NCBI GenBank assembly: GCA_002751075.1 | Contig: NAOQ01000149.1 | Coordinates: forward strand, 1,323 to 47,883 | DNA from: Ichthyophonus hoferi | Lineage: Eukaryota > Opisthokonta > Ichthyosporea > Ichthyophonida > Ichthyophonidae | Length of the DNA: 46,561 nucleotides | Reading direction: 5' to 3' | The notes under the pieces: generated by a model | Database searches by the model: none | Seen by the model: the letters and a program-made list of their open reading frames with translations, nothing else | Told to the model about the DNA's origin: nothing | Translations under genes and position numbers: made by a program | In this document: one piece after another, positions 24,357 through 36,300 of the stretch | Layout: each line of letters opens with the position of its first letter | Numbering within the stretch: the stretch's first letter is position 1

Positions 24357-26328
24357 GTTGTCTACACTCTATGTTTAGTCTGTTCTTCAGCCCCCAAAAC
24401 ACTCATTTCAAAGTAGCCTTCGATAAATTGCTTTTACGTTTCACCTCAGTGAGCAGTATGTATAGCTAAGTGGATGGTTATTTTCTTGTTTATTATTTTA
24501 AAATACCCACCGCCTATAATGTATAATGTCTTCCCACGTCGACTTGGCTCAGTAAGGGTTTTATTGGCTCGAGGCGCATCGTGAAAATATGAATAGTTTA
24601 ATTCCCGTACGTTTACAATTTTACTATTACGTATATATATAGGTGTATACATGAGGTTTATATTAATGTATAGTTTAGTATCTAATTATATATTGCTTAT
24701 AATCTGGGTAATGATTATCTATCTCTTGAAATCCAGTCCGCTCATTTATGCATTGCATGAATAGTAGAAAAATGTACAAGATATTTTTAATATTCACGTT
24801 TACTACACAATGTATTTTTTTTTTTCTGTAAACTTTTTATGATTAGTCTTAAAAAGATTACTTCCAAAACTATAATATGCATGATCACCTCAATATGAGA
24901 TGGCACCATACGTCATGTATATTAATAGCCTATGTTAGACACAATATTGTTTATATTTAAGTGATAACACCAGTTATATGCATACAGGGCTTTGATGAAC
25001 ACGCCTCTGTCCATTCTGCTGCCTAACTCTTAGCTGCTTCATCATATTTGGCTAGAAATATAAGGTCTTTTCCTACAGAAAATTGTGCACCAAGTGCTAT
25101 TATATTCAGGGATTCCCTAAATTAGTAACCACTTTTAAAATCATATACCAATCATTCTTTGACTATTAAAATAGGATTTATAATAAGCACAATAACATAT
25201 AACTAATAAAAAGCATAGATCAATACGGTCTGGGAGATTGGGATATGCAGTAATGGCCCAAAAATAGGGACATATTATTATATTTAAACCAAAAATGGCA
25301 GGCAAGAAATATATTCTGGAAATGCATGACAATTATAATGCGCACAAGGCTGCCCAATGAAAGTGTTCCATTATTAGTTAAAATACCAATCACATTATCA
25401 GTATTAACAGTGTAAATTGAAGAATCGGCTGTTTTATGTTTTGACATTAGTCTACATCATTAACTATATGTCATTTCCTTTTTGAAAACAAGAAATAATA
25501 ACAATTAAAGACATGAACGGGATCCAAATGCACATATCTATAGGTGATTATGCCTGAGTATGAATGTCTACAAAATTTTAAAAATACAACCATTTATTTC
25601 ATTCCGTTGATGACACTGTGCCATATAGGATCAGCGTCAACATGAAACCAGTTTTAAAATCTAAAAAAGTACCCGACTGTGTCAGCCTAACCCATAGTGG
25701 GTTAGTGTAAATGTAATAAACTCAAAGACATAGTTTACATCGGCTTTGACAACAATATATTATGACTTTAATGTACGTTTACAGAGTGGAGAAATCAACA
25801 TCTACCAATTAGTAAGAGTAACAAAAACAAAACATTGTATTAGCATCATGCTAAAGTTGCCTACACCATTATTTCTAAAGCCATACCTAAAAAGTTGCAT
25901 AATTATTCTAAAGACCATAAGCCCCTTTCTTGCCGCAATAGACTACTTCACACACACATTTATATGCCTTGCATATACGCATGTATGTATGTATATTAGT
26001 TGTTATTTATATAAGTTGGGTATTACAGATCAAGGATTCCAAGTAAGTCATTAGTTGGGGTATTTTATTTCTATATCCAGGCACAAGGATGATAGAAGAA
26101 CGGGGGAAGTGGTTTAATCACTGACATATTTTCATTAATAAACAACTATACTAATAGAATCACTCCTATAAATTAGAACAAAAAAAACCTCGCCATAGCT
26201 CACTTTCTCGTTTCTATACACATACTATCAAATATAATTACATATATAGCATTGGCAAGGTATTTATAATTACAAATATCTAAATAATTCATGCTGAGTT
26301 CAACAATTTTCCATATATATATAATGCT
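24357..26328. other. Intergenic, with coding-like remnants and a hairpin
   Basis: The interval separates two minus-strand genes. Between about 24985 and 25447 the minus strand shows two stretches with protein-like composition: one starting MSKHKTADSSIYTVNTDNVI, the other containing ALGAQFSVGKDLIFLAKYDE. I recognise neither. They look like remnants of a gene or mobile element. Elsewhere the DNA is AT-rich without features beyond the hairpin at 25687. Confidence 0.3.
25687..25705. repeat. Near-perfect 8-bp hairpin
   Basis: CTAACCCA, a three-base spacer and TGGGTTAG form a perfect inverted repeat. No T run follows and no gene ends here. It may be a remnant end of a small transposon. Confidence 0.35.
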
Positions 26329-26459
26329 ATATTTAGAAAGTATAGAAAGGTTTTGTTTGAGACCGACTGGAGACTCTTGATTCTGTAGTGATACTTAATA
26401 AGGCTATACAATTTTTATCCCCAGTTCTCTGCTTGCAATAGTCGGTTGCCACCCTAAAC
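26329..26459 (-). repeat. Dispersed repeat family A, copy 2
   Basis: This is the reverse-oriented partner of the segment at 6201-6334. It lies just beyond the stop codon of the glycosyltransferase-like gene and may fall in its 3' UTR. Confidence 0.65.
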
Positions 26460-26533
26460 ATGAGTGAGATAGTTACTACTCAGGCTAAGATTGATACATA
26501 GCCTATCTTCGTTTGTTAATTGTTGAGCGTCTG

Positions 26534-29302
26534 TTAATCTATATGTGTAACTGTACCCGGTTTAACATGTAATGCTTCCATCTGCGCTGCCGCTCTGGAA
26601 ATCTTGCTATACATTTTCTGTTGGTGATATTCTCTTCGTGCTGGATCATTCCTGTATGCATTGTAATAATACTTGTTATAATCTGACTGCAATCTTACTC
26701 TTGAATAATACATTCTACTTGAACATATATAACCACCACCATTAACAATATGATTATATATATATATATACTATACACATCAAAAACTATAGGAGAATGA
26801 GTGGATTATTCACCTACCAATCAGTTATCCAATTTATTCCTGGGCACTTAACTAATTTTGCCTTCATACAATGAGAGAGCTGTTGTTGTAGCAGTGCAAT
26901 GGTGACCACCTCCTACAATATTAGCATAAGGTAATGCTATTAGTCATATTTGGGTACATACATACCTATCACTTATTACATGACAAATATATGACCATAA
27001 ATAGGCAGGTACTCATTAATACGTACAAAAAATAATAATATGGATAATTAAATGGCGGGGTATGGATGTTATGCTCGCGATTGTCCATAGGTGTAGATGT
27101 AATTGGTAGAAATGGCGACATACACAAGTAAAAGTGTGGTGATAGTACTAGATAATAGTAAAATTACAATAATACATAATGGAAAGATGAGCTTGGTAGT
27201 GAGATATATTACGTATATTACGATGGGAAAGGGGTGTGAATAAAAAGAAAAAATAAATAAACAAACGACTCATATAGTCATAGAACTATCTTATTCTAGC
27301 TACCGCTAGTATTTAGCTCTTATTTTTCCGGTTAGGTGCTCACTAAAATAATACTTTTTAATCGTGGTAAGTGTAAAAACAAATAACTTAATAACGATGT
27401 ATATTACATTGCAGTAACTAGATAGGTAGAACAATGTTGAGTTGCCATACAAGATCCCTTACCTCTACACCAGGAGATATATCGCTTAACCCATCCGCCA
27501 CACTTAAGAAGCCAGTTAGGCTTAGTTTAGCCACATCCCATAAGGCACATGTGTCTGTAGAATGCTATGTCAATATACTATATACTATATTATGTACTAT
27601 ACACTACACACTACACTATATACAACATACCATATACTACCTACAATATACTATATACGACTTACTACATAATATATACTACATACTAAATACTATATAC
27701 TATATACTACATACTACATGCTATATACTGCATACTAATAGATTGATCGGAGTGATTATAGGGATTATAATATAAAGTAGGTGAGTTAGGTTATGACGGA
27801 TTGTTTGGCGGCACGTATTAAATAAATGAGAAAGATGTGTGATAGAACAAGATATCAAGTGATTGTCAAGCTTAGAAAAAGAGATATTGTCATATATATA
27901 TTGTACGAGTGTATTTCAATGTGATATATTATTATGAGCGTATATAGATATAATCACTTCGTGGTTTTATAGATTATTCTTATCGTTTTCATTACTGTGA
28001 AACAAACAAGTAATACTAAAATAATATATGTAATCTATTATATAATTATGAGCTATTGTTAACTTTACGATAGTGATAGTAATTGTTATGAGTAAAGTAC
28101 ATACTCCATGGCGAGGTACATCCATCCAAAACATGTTGTCCTTGGGAGAAATCGTGTCCCTGCAGCCTAGCACCTACTACCAGTGTATCTGAATAGACAT
28201 CGGTATGTTAGGCATGTTACATTAGTAATAGTAGTCGAGATGTAGAGAGATTTAAAGGCAATTGGCAATAGAAAAGGGTAGAGAAACATAAAGCTCACCA
28301 CTCACATTACAACTCCATCCCCACTATTAATGAATTCCAGTATATATTATTTTATGTATACATATGTATTGCATATGCTTATATATATAGCATTGTGATT
28401 ATGAAACATACTATATGCCCTGCTATTTAATGCATCAACATAAAACTTCATACCAGTGTACCATACACACCACCATTGACCTGCTTACTTAAGAAGAAAA
28501 CTCGATATCACAACTTGCTTTGACCTTTCACATTAATTCATATACCAATCAACTGCCCCAACGATCTAAACCCCATTAATTTTAAAATAAAAATCAACAT
28601 TATCCTCACAACCTATGGTCCCCATAACCTACCCTGTGTTAAATGAAAGCATAAATTTTCAAGTAGATTATGTCCAAATTCCAGCTCCACTGAGGCAAAA
28701 AGAATACAGTCGGCCTTAATTTCTCTGGCATGTGCGAGGAGCGTATTTAGTGCAGGCACTATATTACCCCATAATGGTAGTGCTAGAAGGCGTATGTTGT
28801 CATTCAGGTTCCCCACTATGCCACGCACGGCCTCTACAAGTGGTTTATCAGTGTTGTCCATCTTTCAGGTTAGGGGCATGGAAGGGGGATAAGAATATGA
28901 TGCTCGTAGATGGGCAGATAGCTTGAAAAAATGAATGAGCCAAACAAGGGAAGGAAGTATGTCTTTAATTTTCACGTTGCATACACAAGAAAATAAACCC
29001 GGACCAACGAAGCAACATGGACCATTGTAGAGACCACAAAAAAACAAATAAATGTATGCATGTGGACATATAGCTTTATACCCTTACCAAATCCGTCATT
29101 TACTTCAAATGTATGGGCATAGGCCTTTGATTAAAAAAATACAACAACTGTTCAATGTTACCATTTCCTGGAGACCTACCGCTATTGCTATGTGACATGG
29201 GAGTCTCTCTGACCGTTCGAGAAACATGACTAAAGCCGACAGATCCAGTTTGCCAGCATTTTTGCGATGTATTCTCGTGCACAACAGCACTGACTTGCAC
29301 AT
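26534..29302 (-). CDS. Family-2 glycosyltransferase-like protein
   Basis: Six exons in phase give 268 residues: 29302-29180, 28861-28633, 28188-28105, 27554-27463, 26912-26818 and 26717-26534 (TAA). The fit of all five junctions and the continuous protein sense are strong evidence for a gene. A GT-A-like order is visible. A first strand and helix (MCKSVLLCTRIHRKNAGKLD) come first. LPLWGNIVPALNTLLAHA recalls the GN-A-N-L segment that follows the sugar-nucleotide site in GT2 enzymes. Next is ADCILFASVELE where a DxD strand is expected, then LVVGARLQGHDF, a TSPWNTCALWD motif spanning an intron, and a charged tail (YRNDPARREYHQQKMYSK). No signal peptide or membrane segment is seen. The DxD metal site is not evident, so activity is uncertain. 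The assignment rests on remembered patterns; another nucleotide-sugar fold is possible. Confidence 0.68.
27304..27443 (+). repeat. Dispersed repeat family B, copy 2
   Basis: This is the same-orientation partner of 6834-6973. It lies in an intron of the glycosyltransferase-like gene, ending about 20 bp beyond the donor at 27463, so the insertion is antisense to that gene. Confidence 0.55.
27570..27740. repeat. Degenerate ACTATAT array in an intron of the glycosyltransferase-like gene
   Basis: About 170 bp of ACTATAT, ACTACAT and ACTACAC units lie in the intron just upstream (in sense) of the exon 27554-27463. The plus-strand ORF over it is an artefact. Confidence 0.75.
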
Positions 29303-30335
29303 TCTGACACAAGTAAAGGGTACTTGTTTTGTTCGCTTATATGGGTTGAATTCTTTTCCCTTGTTTTTCAGTAGTATTGTTTGTTGTAAGGGTTAGCAGC
29401 CAATCTCACCACTGAACTAAAGTAAGCCTCGGGTCCAGTGGTTGCGATCATTATAATTTACGTGCTATGCTCCACTAACCACCTAGCCCCCACTATGTAT
29501 CATAAGTAGGGGCGGAACATTTCTGTACTGTGGTTTAATATATTTGACGCGCTTTGGCTTCATGGCACATTTTCAGTCACTCATGGCATACATACTCTAT
29601 ATTTACTGTAGGAATGAGCACGATTTGACCGTAATCCAGCCATTTGTTTTGTACTATAACATTTAGTATAATTGTAAACCTTACTCATGGATGGTTGTGC
29701 TATCGAGCTCGATTAGAATATCTCAGTTCAATTAATTTGAGAGATGATTGGAAAATCAACATTGTGGAATGCATTGAAGCGTTCGTATCCAACGAAAGAG
29801 ATTAATTTTAAGGAATGTCAAAAGATTTACTATCACTTACACTAAAAGAAACCCGTGACACGTCCCCAATAGGATCATTGAGTATGCTACCTTTTAAACA
29901 TAATATAATTGGCTGATTTAAGCCCAGTCTTCATTTCACATTATTCTTTGTTATACGATTGAATGGAAATAATCTAGCTATTTTATCTCCTCACTTACTT
30001 AATTTGGCAAGAAAAGTGCCATGATAAGCCCCAAGAAAGATAGCTATCAGTGAAATATTATATAAATTTTTTAAGTTTACATTAAAATATAAATTATAGT
30101 TTCTACGAATGGTTTATCATAATAAAACCTTTTCCTTTAAGATTGGCTCAAGATTCAAGGAAAGGCGGGGTTGGCTTCGAAGTCCTATACAATACAATAT
30201 TGATATACATACATTCTATACATACATATTTATGTAAACACGTACATATTTATGTAAACACGTACATATACATATATACATATATAATTATATATATATT
30301 ATACTGTATATATAATTATTGGTAATAGTATACAG
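29303..30335. promoter_or_regulatory. Divergent intergenic region between the glycosyltransferase-like and FYVE-ARM genes
   Basis: About 1 kb separates the two divergent genes, so it should hold both promoters unless the FYVE-ARM gene has unrecognised 5' exons here. A GC-richer patch near 29490-29520 contains CCCCCACT and AGTAGGGG, a near-inverted repeat. A GC-richer patch around 30150-30190 could be an upstream exon but has no convincing splice sites. The array of TATATACAT-type repeats at 30200-30320 is simple sequence. Confidence 0.35.
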
Positions 30336-33300
30336 TATTCACAACTCTCGCTCGTCACGGCAGGTGGATAAGTTTAGGTTTGTGCCACCGTGGCACTATC
30401 CCTCCTTCTATTATCCACTCTAGAAATTCACCTTACAACCTAGATAATATGACTCCTTTTCTTTTATCTCGTCCTTCCTGGATGATAGACTCTCAGGTCT
30501 CCTGTTGCTGTTCTTGTAAGATTGATTTTTCCGTCTACAAGCGAAAGGTATTATCTGGAGTTCCATTTTGTATAGATGCTTATTTCCATGCTGTTATATA
30601 TATACATCTTTCATTTTTTTGTATAGGTCATAGAGGCGACTAGGGACTTAAAATTTCGGATATTGATTTCACATAATATATTTCAAAAAATCTTTATTTT
30701 TCTATCTCATTATATGTAAGGATAATCCATTCCCAATAAGACATGTACATACACCCAAACAAGCACACAAGATTACAAATTCATATATATATATATCCCA
30801 AATAGCCAGAATCTACTGATTATTTATCTAAAGCGAATACACCCCCACGCCTCACCACGGAGAACTTTAGATTCACACTCACATACTGACCTGCTACAAG
30901 GCATGTAACTAACTTTGTTGATATTTTACTTTTACTATTTTGTGAACGGTTGCAATTCGATAATGGTCCAGCATCACTGCCGACAATGGTTAGTGCCTAT
31001 TTGTTTATCATTGCCTGCCCTTCTCTTGTTCTCATCTTCTTCAACACATCCGTTTACCTCAACTACCTGCTTCACACTGCATGTTACCAAAATGTTTGCA
31101 CACTAAGGATATGATCTCATTCATAATGGAACCAGTACTGGTTATTGCTGTTGGATTTTTACACCATTTTATTACCATGCCTGTTATGATATGCAATGAA
31201 AGATGTTATCTAATTTCAATGGTTAACCATATTTTACTGGGTTGTAATATGCAGTGGCCGTATATTCTGTAGACAGTGTAGCCATACATCGCATCCATTG
31301 CCACAGCTTGGGTATATCAATCCTACCAGAGTGAGTATATTTTCATTATCTCTGTTAGAGTGTATTAATACTTTCTTTATTTCTTTCTTTCCTCATCTTT
31401 TTCCCTGCCTTTTATTATTATTTTTACCTTATTATCACAATATTCTCTTGTATTACATCATTACTCAATCATTATCCGTATTTATCACCAGGGCTCATTG
31501 TGAAATCTCTTACTATCCAATAGTTTCACCTGCTAGTTATATTCAACCAATCATCCCACCTACTACTCTTTATTGTTTTAATCTATTCAACCTCTATCTA
31601 TACACACCTTAATATTTTCTTTTACCTGTTTCTTCCCCTTTTCTTTGTTTTTTCGCGTTCTCTCCTTAACCCACACTATACAACATCCACACTTGCTCCT
31701 AGTTTATACAATGTGGTATTTTCCTGCCATAAAGCATCAATGGTGTTGTTTCATTGAATAGATTGAACCTATAAAAACCCATATCACCCAGCAATAATTG
31801 TTTATTGTGGTTTATTGTGGGACCTCAGATATGCCAGGAATGTGCCGGAGTGGCCTACCTTGTAGCCTATTCGCTAGATGCCATGGTTGACAGGAAGTGC
31901 CAGGCCGCCAGCGGATTGACTGAATGGACTGCCAAAGGTACTATAGTTATATCTAATACAAATACTACAAATAGGTGTTTGTGTGCTAGTATAGGGTTAT
32001 GGCTGTCAATATACCTGAAGCCATCAGTGCGAGAGTATATACGCATACATACACACATACACACACACACATATATATATATATATGACCCTGTTGGCTT
32101 GTATGAGTACTTAGTTGGACGACGTATGCAGGCGTCTTATTATACCATTATACCATTATACTATTATATTATTATACTACTATACTATCACAGTATTGTC
32201 TGCAGTTGTTTGTAAGGTGCGTAGAAGAGATGAATGCGAGGAGAGATAAAAGACCTTTGGTGTATTTCCTTGTTATATATATATTATTATATTAAGATTG
32301 ACCATATATATATATAGTAGTCGACTACTAACGCATTGGGTATGTAGGCCTAAGAATAGAATATTTTCAACATACACCTTATTTCAACAAAGAAACAGCT
32401 GTGTGATAACCAAATATACTCATTATCCTGGCCTATCACATTAATCCCCTATCATATATAGGTGAAAATCTAGATCGGCTAGTGACGTATGGAGGCGTGG
32501 ATGCACTGATTGGTTTATCAGAGTGCCACCACCGTGAGATTGAATATTTTGCATCTGGCGCTATCTATAACCTAGCCCGGCATGGAGGTAAGGGTGTTTG
32601 TATACCCTGTATTTAGTGTTATGGCTACTTTTATATCTTCTATCTCTTTTCTCTTATCTCTTATCTCTTAGCCTATGTCTTTTTTCATTCCCTTTGTTTT
32701 TTTTTGTATTATTATCATTATAATTATTATTTAGGTATTTATATGTATTTATATGTATTTTAACTATACTACATTTAACAGTAGAATCTCTATTATGTAC
32801 TATACTATACTCTGTACTATACTATACTATGTATTATATTATACTATGCACTATATTGGACTATTCCACCAACCCTCCCTAATGCACCATATAGGCCCGC
32901 TCTCTCGGTCTATTAAAACAATCTGCAATTAGTACCACTGACCTGTCTATTGCATGTATCATTTACCGCGTATGTGTCTATATGCTGTTTGTAAAGGTTA
33001 TTAGTATTTATATACCTAATATGAATTAAAACACGAGTTTATTGGTCAGTCATGATGGTATGATAGTAACATAAATAGCTGTAGGAATAATGTTCCTATA
33101 CATCATAGATACGTCATAGTGACAATTTTGGTCATATATGGTGAATATGTACCTTGATACGATTGATTAATTAATTATCTTAATTTAATTTATTCCGATT
33201 TTTTAGCGTACCAGGCGTTCACAAAGAAGAATATAATAGAAGCCCTAGTCAAGATGACCAGAAGGGATTTACAGGTGTGTAGGTGTTTAGGGTATAGCAT

Positions 33301-36300
33301 GATATAGCATGAGGTTTTGATATGCGAGCTGTCCATTGTAAAGTTGGCGTGATTGACGTCATAATGACGTCAAGACAGTTATAAACATATATATAGCATC
33401 ACATATGCATTATTAATAGTATTATATTACATATGTACGCAGGCATACTGCGTATATCTCTGAAATATTAAAAATACGATAGAGAGAGAAACTAAAGAAC
33501 CCATATATGTAAGTAGATATACAGCTAAGTAAGTAGATAGATAGATATGTAAGTAACTAGAAAGATAGGCAAGTAAGTAAGTAGATAGATAGATATGTAA
33601 GTAAGTAGGTAGATAGGTAAGTATGTAAGTAGATATACAGCTAGGTAAGTAGATACATAAGTAAGTAAGTAAGTAGGTAGATAGGTAAGTAGGTAAGTAG
33701 ATAGATAGATATGTAAGTACGTAGGTAGATAGGTAAGTATGTAAGTAGATATACAGCTAGGTAAGTAGATAGATAAGTAAGTAAGTAAGTAGGCAGATAG
33801 TCAAGTAAATAGAAACATAGGTAAGTAAGTAGATAGATGAATAAGTAAGTAGGTATATAAGCTAGGAAGGTAGCAGATAGATATGTAATTAGGTAAGTAA
33901 GTAAGTAAACAGAAGGGTTTAAACAGCCTATTACAAATGAATCTAGCCAATATATTACATTATTCCAACGACTATTCCCTTGTCAAAACATAAACTCAGG
34001 GCAGATCATATCAATACATAATACATATACGACTTTAAATCAATATTTATAATAGTTTTGTAGTCATATACCTATCTACCTTGCCGCCCCAAGTTTATAA
34101 AATACTACACTACTCTATACATTGACACAGACCTTAGTCAATGGCAAAATGCATTTATAAGGAGCATACTCTATTGGCATAGCCTTGATGCTTGATTATT
34201 CGATATACTACCGGACCTACCAGTCCTTCTAATCTACCTTTCCGTTCCTCCTTCTCTTTCTTCATCACTTATCTATCCATCTTTAAGCACTCCGTGTTGC
34301 TACACATTGCCAGTACTTTCTATCTTCTATCAGTAAACAGTAAGTGAAGACATAGCTATAGCTATAGCCTCTCTGGCCTGCCATTGATTTATGACTTCAA
34401 TACAATTCATCTGAACATAACTGACATTGCGTTCCAGTTTTATTCCTCACTTTTCACCCCTCCCTCTGAGGGTTATCTTTGACATTGTCTTTGCTGCCTT
34501 CATCCTCTTTTTATTATTGATCTCCTCTTTATGCCGTCTCTTATAAAGTTTTACTATTCAAGGACGCATGTACACATGCATACATACCTAGCTATACCCA
34601 TACACATACATCTACACACATACCCATACATACACACATGCACACTAAGTATCATGTCATATAGTAACACATAAAATCACTCTACAGATAATGTCAACAA
34701 CCTTTTAGGCATTGAAAAGGTTCTAGAAGTTATCTGTCAACTATGCACTCACGACAACCAGAAAATAGCAGAGCTAGCAGCCAAGGCATTGACAGGAATT
34801 AGTTCCAATGGTGGGTATAAAGTTGTAGTATATTTATAATTTATACAATGTCTATATACCTATATACATATATACCTATATTCCTAACACGCTATTTTCC
34901 TTGGTACAGCACTCTCTTTCTCTCCATATTTGTTTTGTATACCTTATGAGTATATTTATTTTTAAATATTTATATATAGATGTATGTTTTACTAGTACTA
35001 ACATATATATTAATTAGCCTTGTTAAGGTGTTGTTTATATACGTTATTTTTACTATCCGTCAAAGTTACACTTCTGAACCATTATGGGTATAGGTCTATG
35101 ATATATTATGCTAAATATGCTTGTGACCAGAGGCCAATAGACACAGTGTAATCTACGATAAGAGAGGGGCCCTCAAGCGTATACTGCGTCTACTACTAGG
35201 AGATCACTGTGACGTTATAAGGAGTGCGGCCAAGTCATTGGCTTATTTATCAATGGCAGCTGGTTGGTGTACTATATATGAGATCATGTACCTCTATATG
35301 TATGTGTAGTAAAGATTATTGTTACCTGGATATGTGTATGCATATAATTATGCATATACACATGCCAATGTTGGTAATCCAATGGGTTATTAATTATAAA
35401 TAATATATGGAAATTACACCAATCAAATCTTGCATATCTATAAATATTACACAATATACAAATAGTAACTCCCTTTCCTACCCCTATTAGATGAAGGAAA
35501 GAAGCGAGTGACACAGATGGACACCATGTGCCATGGTTGCCTAGCAACTATGATTAGATCGTCCAATGACCCGAAGGCACTTACCTATGCCGCCTGTGCT
35601 ATTGCTAATCTAGCAGCTATCGGTAGGTTCATAGGTTGATATATCCATGTCATACTATTACAATGTTAAATTATTCATATACTTGGCACCGAATTGACCT
35701 TGTTTTCACTCGTTGGATCTACTATAGATGTATATCATATATTCCTATGCATATACATATATAACGTATGCATAGGATAGGATGGATCACTCCCTTGCCA
35801 CCGTCTGTTGTATTTTATTGTACTATGTTTCATTATATTATACTACATAATTTTAATTTATTCTGTATTACATTATATCATACAATATTATAGTGTCTTA
35901 TATCATGTTGCTTTATATTATATTATATTATATTATATTGTTACATGTTACATTAAATTAAAATTATACTATATTATATTGTATTATATTGTATTGTATT
36001 GTATTGTATCGTGCTATATTATAGTATTCTATAATTAGTCGTAACATATAAATTGGTCTTGTTATTATCGATTTGGATTAAAATCACGCATCTGCAATGA
36101 CCACCTTTCCTTCTCCTTGTGGTAAAGTCTCTAAAAGACCAATCATGTGTATCACACATCTACATTTCATAGTATTGGTTGTAATCCATATTTACATACA
36201 CGGGAAATATATGTTCGGTTGGCCTCTAAAGACATTGAACATATAGTGTAATACAATTTAATAGCGAATAATGAAGTATCATATGGAATTATAGAATATA

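Noticed and set aside
26534-26717. Reading of this exon as part of a Helitron-associated basic repeat protein (YRNDPARREYHQ motif)
   Set aside because: It joins in phase to the glycosyltransferase-like exons and completes a coherent C-terminus, so it is the last exon of that gene.
29750-29800. Similarity of TGCATTGAAGCGTT... here to TGCATTGAACGCTTTGG near 11793
   Set aside because: Only about 25 bp match, with gaps and unrelated flanks; chance cannot be excluded in AT-rich DNA.
33500-33908. Possible CRISPR-like or minisatellite coding array
   Set aside because: There are no unique spacers between constant repeats; it is a tetranucleotide array with a 116-bp period.
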